Positions 44,931-57,136 of a stretch of DNA of 64,000 nucleotides are shown here, piece by piece (the stretch's first letter is position 1; each line of letters opens with the position of its first letter). The notes under the pieces were generated by a model. The model was not told the origin of the DNA, ran no database searches, and saw nothing but the letters and a program-made list of their open reading frames with translations. The stretch spans positions 186,001 to 250,000 of the forward strand of contig NZ_JABGBO010000003.1 in assembly GCF_013133775.1 (NCBI RefSeq), in the 5' to 3' direction. This DNA is from Pelistega europaea. GTDB taxonomy: Bacteria; Pseudomonadota; Gammaproteobacteria; Burkholderiales; Burkholderiaceae_B. The position numbers and the translations under genes were made by a program.

Positions 44931-46118
44931 TTAGTCATGTACCAGACGAATTAATCTATCCACACGTGCCTGATGAATAGCCACTTTAATTGCCTGAGTG
45001 TCAGGGGCATACTGTTTAGCAATATCACCCGTAGAGATGTCATTAATTGCATCTAGTCTGTCATGCCAACACTGCATATATGCCATATCAGGTATTTTTA
45101 GCAATAGCTTTGCAACCTTAATCAATGCCAATAAACGCCCTGGCTTACGTATCCCGTCTAGTTTTTCTATAAATACAACGATATTCTCTGCCTGACTATC
45201 TGATAACGGCAAGGAAGATTTGTTAGGTAGGTTTAGTGCCGGTAGCATATCTACGACTACTGGCAAATAATAGGCATAATCGGCTTGCTCACGAGATACA
45301 TGTAGATGTTGCGACAATGTTTTTATCTTATCAACATCTCCACCAGTACTGGCATAAGCCATCAATGCATAACGCTGAGATAAATCTAATGTTGATACAT
45401 CAGCATTATCCAGATAATCAGAAACCTCCTCTCCCACCCCTGGCAACACTCGATCTAAAGCACCAATGCTGTCTAAAAACTTAAAAAAACGACTCGGTTT
45501 TGCACACATTAGAGCACGCGAAATTTCTTTCCAAACCCTCTCTGGAACAAGTGCATCTACTTCATGATTACTTACCATTTGACAGCACAAAAAGAGCGTC
45601 TCCTCAGCCACCTGAAACAAGGTAAAACGACTTAAAAATCGACCTAAACGTAAGATACGCACAGGGTCTTCAATAAAGGCTTCGCTGACATGACGAAATA
45701 CTCTAGTTTGCAAATCAACCAATCCCTTATAAGGATCATGTAATCTACCTTGTGCATCTACAGCCATTGCATTAATAGTAAAATCTCGACGACGCAAATC
45801 CTCCTCTAGAGAAACATCAACTCCTGTATAAAAAGTAAATCCCTGATAGCCTCTACCTGACTTACGCTCAGTACGTGCTAATGCATATTCCTCACGGGTT
45901 TTAGGATGTAGAAAAACTGGAAAATCACCGCCTACAGGCGTAAAGCCTCGTGATACCATTTCCTCAGGAGTGCTACCTACTACCACCCAATCGCGATCAC
46001 CTGCTGGCAAACCGAGTAGAGCATCACGTACAGCCCCTCCTACACAATAAACCTGTAAACCGCACGTACAGTTGTCATTATCACCAACCAATGATGCTAG
46101 TGTTGAGAGTAGTGTCAT
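44931..46118 (-). CDS. cca: CCA-adding enzyme / tRNA nucleotidyltransferase
   Basis: 395 residues from the ATG at 46118; a TTG start at 46151 is less likely. Nucleotidyltransferase core: [28 protein letters not shown]. Adds or repairs CCA at tRNA 3' ends. Starts inside or just after slt, whose stop is at 46135, so translation may be coupled. Confidence 0.94.
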   Translation of the reverse strand: MTLLSTLASLVGDNDNCTCGLQVYCVGGAVRDALLGLPAGDRDWVVVGSTPEEMVSRGFTPVGGDFPVFLHPKTREEYALARTERKSGRGYQGFTFYTGVDVSLEEDLRRRDFTINAMAVDAQGRLHDPYKGLVDLQTRVFRHVSEAFIEDPVRILRLGRFLSRFTLFQVAEETLFLCCQMVSNHEVDALVPERVWKEISRALMCAKPSRFFKFLDSIGALDRVLPGVGEEVSDYLDNADVSTLDLSQRYALMAYASTGGDVDKIKTLSQHLHVSREQADYAYYLPVVVDMLPALNLPNKSSLPLSDSQAENIVVFIEKLDGIRKPGRLLALIKVAKLLLKIPDMAYMQCWHDRLDAINDISTGDIAKQYAPDTQAIKVAIHQARVDRLIRLVHD

Positions 46119-46134
46119 ATATTCATTCGTGAGA

Positions 46135-48156
46135 TTAAGGTGCTGGAGCAATCATGCCCAGACGATTTTTCAATGAAGCAACTTTTCCCTGATTAAATAT
46201 GGCATCATACCAAATCGCATTAGACATGACATGTTTGACATAAAGTCGGGTTTCGGTAAAGGGAATAGTTTCTGCAAAAATAGCTCCCTCTACATTGTGT
46301 GTTAAGGTCGCCCGCCAGCGTTTAGCTCGCATGGGCCCCGCATTATATCCTGCAGTAGCTAGCACTTCATTATCATCCAAACCATCAAGAATCATACGCA
46401 AATAAGCAGTTCCTAACAAAGTATTGGTCTCAAAATCGTTGATTTGATTCATAGAAAAATTCTGTAAACCGATTTTCTTGGCAACTAGCCTAGCAGTACC
46501 AGGCATCAACTGCATCAAGCCAGACGCCCCCACTCCAGACCGTGCCACTGGCACAAAACGAGACTCCTGTCGAATTAGTCCATACACCCAAGCAGGACTA
46601 ATCTCCACTTTCAATGCTTGCTGCTCCACCCTGCCCTCATAAGGAGCAATAAAACGTTGTTGAAAGCTAATCTGACGCTTGGTGAGTAAAGAGGTATTAA
46701 TCACTCTATCAAAAATTTGCTCTTCTTTTGCCCACTGCGCTGCTGCGAGTAAGTCACGGTCGTTAAGCCCTGCAATCGCATAAGACCACTCTGCCACTGC
46801 TTCACGTCGCCATCCCAAGCGAAATAAAGCAACCGCTTTCTGCAAACCTGTATTTTGTTTAATCCGTGCCAGCTCCTGTGCCGTCACCGCTACTGGTTCA
46901 GACGGAAGTTGTACTTGTTCATATAATGCTTCTTGTGCTAGTAGTCCATAGAAATCATAATGCTTTTCTAAGGTTTTAAATAATGCCTTTGCCTGCTGCT
47001 CATTTCCTAAGGCTTGCAAAGCCCTAGCTTTCCAATAGACCCATGCTGATTCTTGTTGTTGCTGTTTGCTCATCAACGATATTGTTTTGGATACCCATGT
47101 CCAATCAATATCTGCTTGTCGTAATGCCATACGCACCCTCCAAGCCGCATTATAGTCACTTAAGGGAATATCCCCTGCCTTACGATACCAAGCATCTGCT
47201 CTACTTTCTAAGTTAAGCGCAGCCATTAAAGCAAATTGTGAATATGCCCATTGCAAATCAGGGGTCGCTAGCAATTCTGCTCCTCGGCTTTCAAGCACAC
47301 GCATGCCCAAATCCCGATCTTGACGGGCCAAACGACTAAAAGCAATCGCTCGCAACTCTTTTTGAGCTGCCGTTAATCCTTGACCAGATTGTGTTGCCAA
47401 CCACTGACTAGGTGCTTTCATAATTGCAATAAACTGGTTAAAGTCTTCTGCATTAAAATAAATACCCGCATAACGCTTGGCTTTTTCTTTGCTATCGTAC
47501 TCTACTGCCTCTCGCATAAGTACCTGTAACTGTGCCAAAGTAACCATCTGACGATTTTTGAGGCTGGCCACCATATCCCAGCAACGCTCATCATCAATCA
47601 CTCCGTCTAATGCTTGAGCACTATTGATACGTTTACCCTCTATTGCCTGTGCATGGTAATAAGCGCATTGTGCTGGAGCATAGTTGACCTTGGCCTTACC
47701 CAGTTTATTAATGGTATGAAAGTCTCCCCTTTTTGCGGCAGCCACAATCCAATCCGCTTTTAAACGTTCTCCCACATAAGTATTGGGATTTTGTTGCAGA
47801 AACCTTTGTAGCTCATTAACTGGGAGAGGAAGACTATCTTGGCTAGTACGATAACGCAAATACCAATAGAGTGGATAAGCCCCTAACTCATGGTCTTTTT
47901 CTGCTTGACTAACAGAGAGTAAAAGCAAATCCCATCGCTTTTGTCTCATGACTTCGTGTGCCTGCACTACCACATTACGTGCAGTCTCATCCACCGGCAT
48001 AGCAGCACGATACAACACTCTTGGGTGTGATGGAGTCTCCGCTACGATTTCCTGTCCCTCATCAATAGCACGGCTGGTTGATTTTCCTGACGTACATCCC
48101 AATAACAGCAGAGTACTCAATGTCCAGCTAAAATATCGTAGAATACTTTTTTCCAT
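46135..48156 (-). CDS. slt: Lytic transglycosylase, Slt70 family
   Basis: 673 residues from the ATG at 48156 (AAAGGATAGTT upstream). Lipobox LLLLGCTSG. Long alpha-helical superhelix, then the C-terminal SLT domain: [21 protein letters not shown] with catalytic Glu. Cuts peptidoglycan. Divergent from the cyclo-ligase. Confidence 0.93.
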   Translation of the reverse strand: MEKSILRYFSWTLSTLLLLGCTSGKSTSRAIDEGQEIVAETPSHPRVLYRAAMPVDETARNVVVQAHEVMRQKRWDLLLLSVSQAEKDHELGAYPLYWYLRYRTSQDSLPLPVNELQRFLQQNPNTYVGERLKADWIVAAAKRGDFHTINKLGKAKVNYAPAQCAYYHAQAIEGKRINSAQALDGVIDDERCWDMVASLKNRQMVTLAQLQVLMREAVEYDSKEKAKRYAGIYFNAEDFNQFIAIMKAPSQWLATQSGQGLTAAQKELRAIAFSRLARQDRDLGMRVLESRGAELLATPDLQWAYSQFALMAALNLESRADAWYRKAGDIPLSDYNAAWRVRMALRQADIDWTWVSKTISLMSKQQQQESAWVYWKARALQALGNEQQAKALFKTLEKHYDFYGLLAQEALYEQVQLPSEPVAVTAQELARIKQNTGLQKAVALFRLGWRREAVAEWSYAIAGLNDRDLLAAAQWAKEEQIFDRVINTSLLTKRQISFQQRFIAPYEGRVEQQALKVEISPAWVYGLIRQESRFVPVARSGVGASGLMQLMPGTARLVAKKIGLQNFSMNQINDFETNTLLGTAYLRMILDGLDDNEVLATAGYNAGPMRAKRWRATLTHNVEGAIFAETIPFTETRLYVKHVMSNAIWYDAIFNQGKVASLKNRLGMIAPAP

Positions 48157-48182
48157 AACTATCCTTTGGTTGAAAATCAACA

Positions 48183-48776
48183 ATGGCTACTCAATCTACT
48201 ACTGATTATACATGGTTACGCCAGAAACTCTTGCAAAAACGCCAAGCATTAACACTCTCACAGCGTCAGGCAGATAGTCAACGACTTTGTCTGCGGTTAT
48301 GGGACTTTATTCAACAGCACTTTAATACAACACATACGATTGCAGCTTTTTGGCCTATTGGTGCCGAAGTCGATATTCGTCCGGTATTAACCCAACTTGA
48401 TGAAGCCCAATACTCTGTGCTATTGCCCAAAGTAGTCGAGAAAAATGCCCCACTACGCTTCTTCCGCTGGTCCCACACATATCCCATGGTGTTAGGTCAT
48501 TTCAATATTCCTGAACCTCAAGCCGACGAAGAAGTGACCACCATGCCCGATTTGGTATTGACACCTTTACTTGGGTTTACTGCACAGGGAGACCGTCTAG
48601 GTTATGGTAAGGGATATTATGATAGAACATTAAATCAATGGATTAGCCAAGGTCTAAAACCTTATGCTATAGGTTTGGGGTGGGATGAAGGATTAATTGA
48701 AGACACAGACTATCAGCCCGCTGTACATGATGTGCCACTTGCAAATATTCTCACCCCATCTGGCTGGGTATTATAA
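48183..48776 (+). CDS. 5-formyltetrahydrofolate cyclo-ligase
   Basis: 197 residues. QRLCLRLW start; GYGKGYYDRTL is the conserved ATP/folate site; DVPLANILTP near the end. Recycles 5-formyl-THF to methenyl-THF. Named ygfA/fau in E. coli; symbol left blank because usage varies. Confidence 0.93.
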   Translation: MATQSTTDYTWLRQKLLQKRQALTLSQRQADSQRLCLRLWDFIQQHFNTTHTIAAFWPIGAEVDIRPVLTQLDEAQYSVLLPKVVEKNAPLRFFRWSHTYPMVLGHFNIPEPQADEEVTTMPDLVLTPLLGFTAQGDRLGYGKGYYDRTLNQWISQGLKPYAIGLGWDEGLIEDTDYQPAVHDVPLANILTPSGWVL

Positions 48777-48865
48777 AAATACCCTGCCCATAACAGTGTC
48801 TGCAAGCCAATTTCGACACCTGTTTTATCAAGTTGTAAATACCAGTTGATACTTAGGGTGAAGTA

Positions 48866-48899
48866 AAAAGGGTTATCGCCAACGGATAACCCCTTTTTT
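48866..48899. terminator. Bidirectional terminator between cyclo-ligase and panC
   Basis: GGGTTATC (48870-48877) and GATAACCC (48885-48892), T-run after on the plus strand and A-run before, so it can serve both convergent genes. Confidence 0.85.
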
Positions 48900-48937
48900 G
48901 CTAAAGCCTTCACAATCTTGATTAAACCAATAGCATA

Positions 48938-50659
<1,722 letters not shown>

Positions 50660-50660
<1 letters not shown>

Positions 50661-50854
50661 TATTTATCAGTTTGATAAACGTAAGGCTTCTGATAAACAC
50701 GTGCCGCTTTAAACTGTTCTTGTTGTTCGGCATCAATAACCTTATCCCATAGACGAGCCCGACCAGCAAGTTGTTTTGCTGTGGTCTCTGGATGATCTTT
50801 CTTGTATTGTTTTAAAAACAAGGTCGCTTCTGACTCGTAATTTTTTTGTGACAT
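50660..50854 (-). CDS. DUF3460 family protein
   Basis: 64 residues from the ATG at 50854; the longer frame to 50950 adds an upstream region without a ribosome site. SEATLFLKQYKKDHPE and ARLWDKVID are typical of this small beta-proteobacterial family next to scpA. Function unknown. Confidence 0.85.
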
Positions 50855-50964
50855 GATGAGCTCTATCAAGTAAAACAAAAGCTGATTATAGCACCAAGCT
50901 ATAAAATCTGTATCGAAATATACTATCTTAAGGCTAGGGTATGATAACAAAACCCCTTCTATAG

Positions 50965-51032
50965 CAGCCTACCCTAAATAGGTAATCCAACTAAAGCAGA
51001 TAGGGATTAGACGCTTGCCTTATTGTAGGCTG
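50965..51032 (-). other. Structured region after the ABC ATPase gene
   Basis: CAGCCTAC (50965-50972) pairs with GTAGGCTG (51025-51032), directly after the aapP stop, enclosing a second inverted repeat (TAATCC/GGATTA). No T-run, so terminator function is uncertain. Confidence 0.35.
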
Positions 51033-51770
51033 TTAAAGAATCTGTGCCAAAAACTGCTGTCCACGCTCTGTTTGTGGTTGAGTAAAAAACTCAGCTGGTG
51101 GAGTTTGCTCCACAATCATACCTTGATCCATGAACACTACAGAATCAGCAACTTTCTGGGCAAAACCCATCTCATGGGTCACACAGAGCATGGTAATTTT
51201 ATCTGTCTCTGCCAATTCCACCATCACATCCAGTACTTCTTTCACCATTTCAGGATCAAGGGCTGAGGTAGGCTCATCAAATAACATCACTTTGGGTGAC
51301 ATACAAAGCGAGCGTGCAATAGCGACTCGCTGCTGTTGCCCTCCAGATAACTGTCCTGGGTATTTATAGGCTTGGTCGGCAATCTTAACACGTTCTAAAT
51401 AATGCATAGCAATGTCATGAGCCTCTTTCTTGCTTTTCTTCAATACCCAAATAGGTCCCAAGGTGAGATTCTCTAAAACACTAAGATGAGGAAATAGATT
51501 AAAGTGTTGAAACACCATGCCTACCTGACGACGAATCGCTTCTAAGTGCTTCACATTATGATCCAGTGCTACACCATCCACAATAATTTCCCCTGCTTGA
51601 TGTGCCTCTAGACCATTAATACAGCGAATCAGTGTCGACTTCCCTGACCCTGAGGGTCCAGAAATCACAATACGCTCCCCTTCACTCACTTGTAGATTCA
51701 CATCCTTAAGCACATGAAAATCACCATACCATTTGTTTACATTAGTTAATTCAATCATTGTCTTAGCCAT
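51033..51770 (-). CDS. aapP: Amino-acid ABC transporter ATPase (AapP type)
   Basis: 245 residues from the ATG at 51770 (GGAG 7 bases upstream). Walker [10 protein letters not shown], signature [12 protein letters not shown], Walker [15 protein letters not shown]. The LGPIWV...AMHYLERV stretch is typical of the general L-amino-acid system. Third gene of an aapQ-aapM-aapP unit. Confidence 0.92.
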   Translation of the reverse strand: MAKTMIELTNVNKWYGDFHVLKDVNLQVSEGERIVISGPSGSGKSTLIRCINGLEAHQAGEIIVDGVALDHNVKHLEAIRRQVGMVFQHFNLFPHLSVLENLTLGPIWVLKKSKKEAHDIAMHYLERVKIADQAYKYPGQLSGGQQQRVAIARSLCMSPKVMLFDEPTSALDPEMVKEVLDVMVELAETDKITMLCVTHEMGFAQKVADSVVFMDQGMIVEQTPPAEFFTQPQTERGQQFLAQIL

Positions 51771-51806
51771 TACATTACTCCATATTTTGAAAGATTGCGA
51801 CACCAC

Positions 51807-52922
51807 TTAGTGTTGTTTTCCTATATCCAAGCGTCGCTCGATATATTGCGAGTAACGAGACATCGCATAACAAAAGACAAAATAAATGCATCCAATAAAC
51901 ACATAAGCCTCTACACTAAATCCTTGCCACTGTGGGTCAGCAAGAGCCACCTTGGCAGAAAGAGTGAGGTCATAAATACCGATAATTACCACCAATGAGG
52001 TATCTTTAAAAATAGAGATAAAAATGCTTACTAAAGGAGGAATAGCAACTTTAAGTGCCTGTGGCAGAATAACCAAGCGCATTGTTTGCCAATAACTTAA
52101 ACCAAGAGATGCAGCCCCTTCAAATTGCCCTTTAGGAATAGACTGCAACCCTCCTCTTACAACCTCGGCAATATAAGCAGACACGTAGACAATTACAGCT
52201 AGTTGTGCTCGCAGCAGTTTATTCATGGTTACGCCCTCAGGAAAGAATAACGGCACCATCACCGATGCCATGAAGAGCAAACTAATAAACGGTACACCGC
52301 GTACCAACTCAATATAAATAATACTGAGCGAGCGAATCAATGGCATATCGGAGCGTCGTCCTAATGCCAATAAAATGCCCAAAGGCGTTGCCACCAAAAT
52401 ACCGAAAATGGACAAAATCAAGGTAATCGTCAAACCACCCCACTTTGCGGTTTCTACAAAGCTAAGAGAGAACAGCCCCCCTTGCATCAGCAACCAACAA
52501 ATAGCCATCACAGCTATCCAAATGAATACCAATGCCTTATTCCAAAAGCGAGGGATTGCACTGTAAATAATAAGTACAATGAGCAAAACTGTCACAAGGA
52601 ATGGACGCCACTGCTCATCAAAAGGATAAATACCCCACAAAATCATGCGGTATTTATGCTCAACAAAAGACCAACATGCCCCTACAGTCTGCTGACACTC
52701 ACTTCCTGTATTTGCTGAAAAATTAGCACCAAACCATGCCCACTCAAGCAATGCAGGGATGGAGAAAAGCAAAAACCATAATGCCAAGATAGTGGCTAAT
52801 GTATGTGCAGGCGAAGCAAATAAATTATTTTTTAGCCAACACCAAACACCCTTTTGAGCAGGAGGCTTTACACTGTTATACGAATGCACACTTTCTGTAT
52901 GGACGGAGATTTTCTCTGTCAT
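51807..52922 (-). CDS. aapM: Amino-acid ABC transporter permease (AapM type)
   Basis: 371 residues. Inner-membrane permease with an N-terminal extension, then the His/Glu/Gln permease core; EFEGAASLGLSYWQTMRLVILPQA-type EAA loop (about 285). 1 bp after aapQ. Confidence 0.9.
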   Translation of the reverse strand: MTEKISVHTESVHSYNSVKPPAQKGVWCWLKNNLFASPAHTLATILALWFLLFSIPALLEWAWFGANFSANTGSECQQTVGACWSFVEHKYRMILWGIYPFDEQWRPFLVTVLLIVLIIYSAIPRFWNKALVFIWIAVMAICWLLMQGGLFSLSFVETAKWGGLTITLILSIFGILVATPLGILLALGRRSDMPLIRSLSIIYIELVRGVPFISLLFMASVMVPLFFPEGVTMNKLLRAQLAVIVYVSAYIAEVVRGGLQSIPKGQFEGAASLGLSYWQTMRLVILPQALKVAIPPLVSIFISIFKDTSLVVIIGIYDLTLSAKVALADPQWQGFSVEAYVFIGCIYFVFCYAMSRYSQYIERRLDIGKQH

Positions 52923-52923
52923 C

Positions 52924-54075
52924 TTACCTCTCCACTAAAGCCATGCGATGGTTATACCATGCCATAAACAGAGCAATACTAATGCTAATCGTAAAATACG
53001 CCAACATGATAATAATCACTGCTTCTATTGCCTGCCCTGTCTGTGTAAGCATGGTATTGACGATAGACACAATATCAGGATAACCAATTGCTACTGCTAA
53101 AGAGCTATTTTTCGTGAAATTCATAAAAGTATTGCTCATCGCTGGTATCATCACACGCACAGCCTGAGGCATAACAATAAGACGTAAAACCTTGGAACGA
53201 GATAAGCCTAGCGAAGCACCTGCCTCCCATTGCCCTTTACTCACACTCTGTATCCCTGACCGTACAATTTCCGCTACAAAACTCGCAGTATAAAGCACCA
53301 ATCCAATCAACAAAGCAGCCAACTCAGGACTAATACTCCAACCCTGCTCGAAATTAAACCCTCTTAACACAGGTTTAACCAACTGTAAATCAAACCCTGA
53401 AGCAGCGCAAGCCAGCAACAGGACAAGCATAAAAACACCAATATTAATTAGTAAAACAGGTGTCGTTTGTCCAGTCTGGTTTTGTTTACGCTTGGCCCAG
53501 CATGAAATAAGACCCCCAAGAACAACAGCAATCAAAACGCCCCATAATAACCACTCAACTGATGTTCCTATTAACGCAGGAAATTTGATGCCCCGATTGG
53601 ATAAAAATACCCCATCTACAGGATTAAGTGCCTGACGTGGCCCTGGCAGAATCTCAGTCAATAAGGCATACCAAAAAAATAAGTGAATCAATAATGGTAT
53701 ATTGCGCATCACCTCTACATACACTGCTGATAAACGATTCACTAACCAATTTTTAGATAATCGTCCAATCCCAATAAAGGTACCAAGCACGGTAGATAAT
53801 AAAATACCCACCAGAGACACAAACAAGGTGTTCACAATACCAACTTGGATTGCTTGCCAGTAAGTGTCTGTTAAATCGTAATGAATGAAACTCTCCCCTA
53901 TGGCAAACCCAGCTTCTTTATTTAAAAAACCAAAGCCAGTTTGAATATTTCTAGATGAGAGGTTATGTAGTGTGTTGTCGACTAAATACCATAGACACCC
54001 CACAACCAAGCCTAGGATAATCAACTGATATACCCATGCCCGTACCCGTTCGTCATTCCATGAAAGTTTTTTCAT
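52924..54075 (-). CDS. aapQ: Amino-acid ABC transporter permease (AapQ type)
   Basis: 383 residues. Extended permease with a long periplasmic/loop part between the first helices and the core; EAGASLGLSRSKVLRLIVMPQA is the EAA loop. First gene of the unit. The binding protein (AapJ) usually comes first but is absent: the next gene upstream is ftsE in the opposite direction. Confidence 0.9.
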   Translation of the reverse strand: MKKLSWNDERVRAWVYQLIILGLVVGCLWYLVDNTLHNLSSRNIQTGFGFLNKEAGFAIGESFIHYDLTDTYWQAIQVGIVNTLFVSLVGILLSTVLGTFIGIGRLSKNWLVNRLSAVYVEVMRNIPLLIHLFFWYALLTEILPGPRQALNPVDGVFLSNRGIKFPALIGTSVEWLLWGVLIAVVLGGLISCWAKRKQNQTGQTTPVLLINIGVFMLVLLLACAASGFDLQLVKPVLRGFNFEQGWSISPELAALLIGLVLYTASFVAEIVRSGIQSVSKGQWEAGASLGLSRSKVLRLIVMPQAVRVMIPAMSNTFMNFTKNSSLAVAIGYPDIVSIVNTMLTQTGQAIEAVIIIMLAYFTISISIALFMAWYNHRMALVER

Positions 54076-54273
54076 TTACTATCCAATTAGTCACCAAATA
54101 GATTCTCATCTTAAAACAAAGAATGGGATTGTTTTATGGAAACCCCTATATCATAAATAGTCATATGCTTTTGCTATAAAGAGAAATATACCACTTATTG
54201 ACTATTTCGTTGTTTCTTTTTTAGTGAAAACACAACGTATTCTGATGTTAAAATAGGACTTACCTTATTTGCT

Positions 54274-54279
54274 TATAAT
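54274..54279 (+). promoter_or_regulatory. ftsE: -10 element of ftsE
   Basis: TATAAT, 8 bp before the ftsE ATG (54288). A start about 7 bases after it would give an mRNA with almost no leader. No -35 of consensus quality is visible. Confidence 0.4.
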
Positions 54280-54287
54280 CTTTTGCT

Positions 54288-54956
54288 ATGATTGAGTTTC
54301 AGCACGTCTTTAAGGCCTACGGTCAAAGTGCCAATATCCTCGCCGACATTAATTTCAAAATTAATAGCGGTGATTTTGTCTTTATTTCTGGTCCTTCTGG
54401 AGCAGGTAAATCCACCCTTCTAAAACTTATCGGTGGACTAGAAGCCCCTAGCCGTGGCTCTATTACTGTCAAAGGAACCCGCATTGACAAACTTGAGCCA
54501 CGCTCTATTCCCTATTTGCGTCGCTCTGTAGGGATTATTTTACAAGATACTCACCTACTCTATGACCGCAATGCTTTTGAAAATGTGATGTTACCACTAA
54601 CTGTTATGGGACTTAGCTATGATACCGCTGCCTCTAGAGCTAGAGCCGCTATTGTTAAAGTAGGTCTTGGTGGCAAGGAGAAATACAATCCTATCGCTCT
54701 TTCAGGTGGTGAGCAACAGCGTCTTGCCATTGCCCGTGCTATTGTCAACCGGCCAAGTATTTTAATTGCCGATGAGCCTACCGCCAATCTTGACCAAGAG
54801 AATGCCCACCTTATCCTTGATGTTTTCAGAGATTTTAATCGTGTTGGTGTCACTACACTCATTGCTTCCCATGATAGACCCCTACTACAACGTTATGCCA
54901 ACCGCACTTTACTTATTGAACCCGGTCACTTTACCGATTTAGGATACCACGCATGA
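54288..54956 (+). CDS. ftsE: Cell-division ATPase FtsE
   Basis: 222 residues. Walker A SGPSGAGKST, signature ALSGGEQQRLAIA, Walker B ILIADEPTANLD. With FtsX it activates septal peptidoglycan hydrolases. No ribosome site precedes the ATG (see the -10 element). Overlaps ftsX by 4 bp. Confidence 0.95.
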   Translation: MIEFQHVFKAYGQSANILADINFKINSGDFVFISGPSGAGKSTLLKLIGGLEAPSRGSITVKGTRIDKLEPRSIPYLRRSVGIILQDTHLLYDRNAFENVMLPLTVMGLSYDTAASRARAAIVKVGLGGKEKYNPIALSGGEQQRLAIARAIVNRPSILIADEPTANLDQENAHLILDVFRDFNRVGVTTLIASHDRPLLQRYANRTLLIEPGHFTDLGYHA

Positions 54957-55858
54957 AAACTTGGTTACGTCATCATCTTTATGCCATACGGACAGCGTTG
55001 CGTCGCTTATTGTTGACACCCTTTTCTACGATTACTAACATTACAGTGATTGCCTTTGTGCTATCACTTCCTCTAGTCGTCAGTGCAATTCTCACCTCCT
55101 TAGCACCTGTGGCTAAAACTGTGTCGGTGAATCCTGTCATCACATTATTTATGAAAAATAATGTGTCACTTGAAGCGACACAACAACTCGCTGCTCAAAT
55201 TAAAACTGAATCAAATGCCCAAATTGACCATATTACTGTAATGTCTAAACAAGAAGCACTTGATACATTGCGCTCTTCTCAGGAGTGGAAAGAATCCTTG
55301 GATGTATTACCAAATAATCCCTTACCTCACAGTATTATCATTGCTCTTAGCAATGGGGTTTCTACCCTACAAGCCAATGAAATTGCGCAACAATGGCAAA
55401 ACAACCCTGAAGTCGACCTAGTACAGTTTGACCGGGACTGGCTAAAGAAACTTGAGAGCATCATCTCTTTCTTTAAGGTATTGTTAGGTATTTTTGCGGT
55501 TGGGGTTGCTATTATCGTCGTTGCAACTATTTTTAATACTGTTCGCATGCAAGCCTTATTACAACGAGACGAGATTGCTGTAGCTCGCCTAGTTGGTGCT
55601 ACAGAGTCCTTTGTACGCCGTCCTTTTTTATACTTGGGTATTATCACGGGGTTCTGTGCTGGCTTACTCTCTATTGCATTAACTGCCATAGGTCTTAGCC
55701 TAATGAACAATGCTATCTTAGTTGTGGCTGAAAGTTATGGGCAGCCCTTTAATTTAGCACTACCTCATGCCTTTTGGATTGTTTTAGCTATTGTCATTGT
55801 GATGATTATTGCCGCTATCGCTGCCCGTTGGTCTGTCACTCGTCACTCTTCTTTCTAA
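54953..55858 (+). CDS. ftsX: Cell-division protein FtsX
   Basis: 301 residues, four membrane helices: one near 25-45, and three C-terminal (about 175-200, 222-245, 265-290). The large periplasmic loop between the first two is the hydrolase-partner site. Start overlaps ftsE (ATGA). Confidence 0.94.
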   Translation: MKTWLRHHLYAIRTALRRLLLTPFSTITNITVIAFVLSLPLVVSAILTSLAPVAKTVSVNPVITLFMKNNVSLEATQQLAAQIKTESNAQIDHITVMSKQEALDTLRSSQEWKESLDVLPNNPLPHSIIIALSNGVSTLQANEIAQQWQNNPEVDLVQFDRDWLKKLESIISFFKVLLGIFAVGVAIIVVATIFNTVRMQALLQRDEIAVARLVGATESFVRRPFLYLGIITGFCAGLLSIALTAIGLSLMNNAILVVAESYGQPFNLALPHAFWIVLAIVIVMIIAAIAARWSVTRHSSF

Positions 55859-55870
55859 AAAATTAATATC

Positions 55871-55910
55871 AACACCACTGACCTACCTCATAATGAGTGG
55901 GGCAGTGGTG
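55871..55910. other. Hairpin after ftsX
   Basis: CACCACTG (55873-55880) and CAGTGGTG (55903-55910), with an inner CTCAT/ATGAG stem. No good T-run follows, so it could be an RNA-stabilising structure or a weak terminator. Confidence 0.4.
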
Positions 55911-55957
55911 GTAAAAGCACCGGTTATACCAGTGAATACACTCCCCACGGATAGGCA

Positions 55958-57136
55958 ATGGTTTCTCATCAATCCACTATCAGTTTTGTAAAACGCATAC
56001 AGACTTGGCAACAACAATCTGGCCGTCATCATTTGCCTTGGCAAAATACACATGATGCCTATCTGGTATGGCTATCTGAAATTATGTTGCAACAGACCCA
56101 AGTCCGAACAGTCATCCCCTATTATGAACGATTTATCAAACGATTTCCCACTGTAGCTGATCTTGCACAGGCCTCTCAGGAAGAGGTTATGCCTTACTGG
56201 GCAGGACTGGGCTACTATGCTCGTGCTCGCAACCTGCATCGTTGCGCACAATTAGTGATGCAACAACATGGTGGATTTTTCCCACAAACCCCTGAAGAAT
56301 TAGCCCTACTACCGGGTATAGGCAAGTCAACAGCCAATGCTATCGCTGCCTTTTGCTTTAATGCCTCTACACCTATTATGGATGGTAATGTCAAACGCGT
56401 ATTCTCTCGCTTTTACGGTATCACGGGCTATGGTGCCGCAATGGAAAAACAACTCTGGCAGCAGGCTTATGCTAATGTGCAAGGAGAAACAGAAATTGGG
56501 CGTTATAATCAGGGGTTGATGGATTTAGGCTCTATGGTTTGCACCCGTACCAAGCCTAGCTGTACTGCGTGCCCGCTACAATCAGATTGCTACGCTTACG
56601 CTCACCAGGCTCAAGCACAATTTCCAGAGAAGAAAACAAAAAAAGCTATCCCTCAACGAGAGACTTTTATGCTAGTAATTCAGCATGGGCAGCAAATATT
56701 ATTACAGCAACGCCCAGCACAGGGAATCTGGGGAGGGTTACTATCACTGCCAGAACTAGCAACACAGCAGGAAGTAAATCATTGGTTAGCAACACACCCT
56801 CATGTATCTGCACTTAAAATGGCAAGTTTTGAGCATATCTTCTCGCATTATCGCCTATTGATACACCCCATCCTAGTAACGCTCTGTCCCTCTGACGAGC
56901 AACATCAGGGATTCGTATTACAGCAAGAACAGGCTTCATTAAAAAAGAATGCAACCATGCGAAACTTGGGTTTACAAGACTCACTGCTTCCCTATGAAAT
57001 TGGCAGCCCTGATTTAAATGAACAACCCTGCTTCTTTCCTAAATCACATTGGTATGATTGCCGCCAACAGCTAGCACTTCCTAGCCCTGTAGCCAAAATT
57101 ATCAATGGGCTTTATGAGGGTTTATGTGGCGTATAA
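55958..57136 (+). CDS. mutY: Adenine DNA glycosylase
   Basis: 392 residues. Helix-hairpin-helix LPGIGKSTANAI, then D in NVKRVFSRFYG region, iron-sulfur cluster C-x6-C-x2-C-x5-C (CTRTKPSCTACPLQSDC), then a NUDIX-like C-terminal domain that reads 8-oxoG. Removes A opposite oxidised G. It overlaps the end of rodA by 25 bp, tail to tail. Confidence 0.95.
   Translation: MVSHQSTISFVKRIQTWQQQSGRHHLPWQNTHDAYLVWLSEIMLQQTQVRTVIPYYERFIKRFPTVADLAQASQEEVMPYWAGLGYYARARNLHRCAQLVMQQHGGFFPQTPEELALLPGIGKSTANAIAAFCFNASTPIMDGNVKRVFSRFYGITGYGAAMEKQLWQQAYANVQGETEIGRYNQGLMDLGSMVCTRTKPSCTACPLQSDCYAYAHQAQAQFPEKKTKKAIPQRETFMLVIQHGQQILLQQRPAQGIWGGLLSLPELATQQEVNHWLATHPHVSALKMASFEHIFSHYRLLIHPILVTLCPSDEQHQGFVLQQEQASLKKNATMRNLGLQDSLLPYEIGSPDLNEQPCFFPKSHWYDCRQQLALPSPVAKIINGLYEGLCGV

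Noticed and set aside
44931-46151. Longer cca start at 46151
   Set aside because: It would use TTG without a ribosome site; the ATG at 46118 fits the family better.
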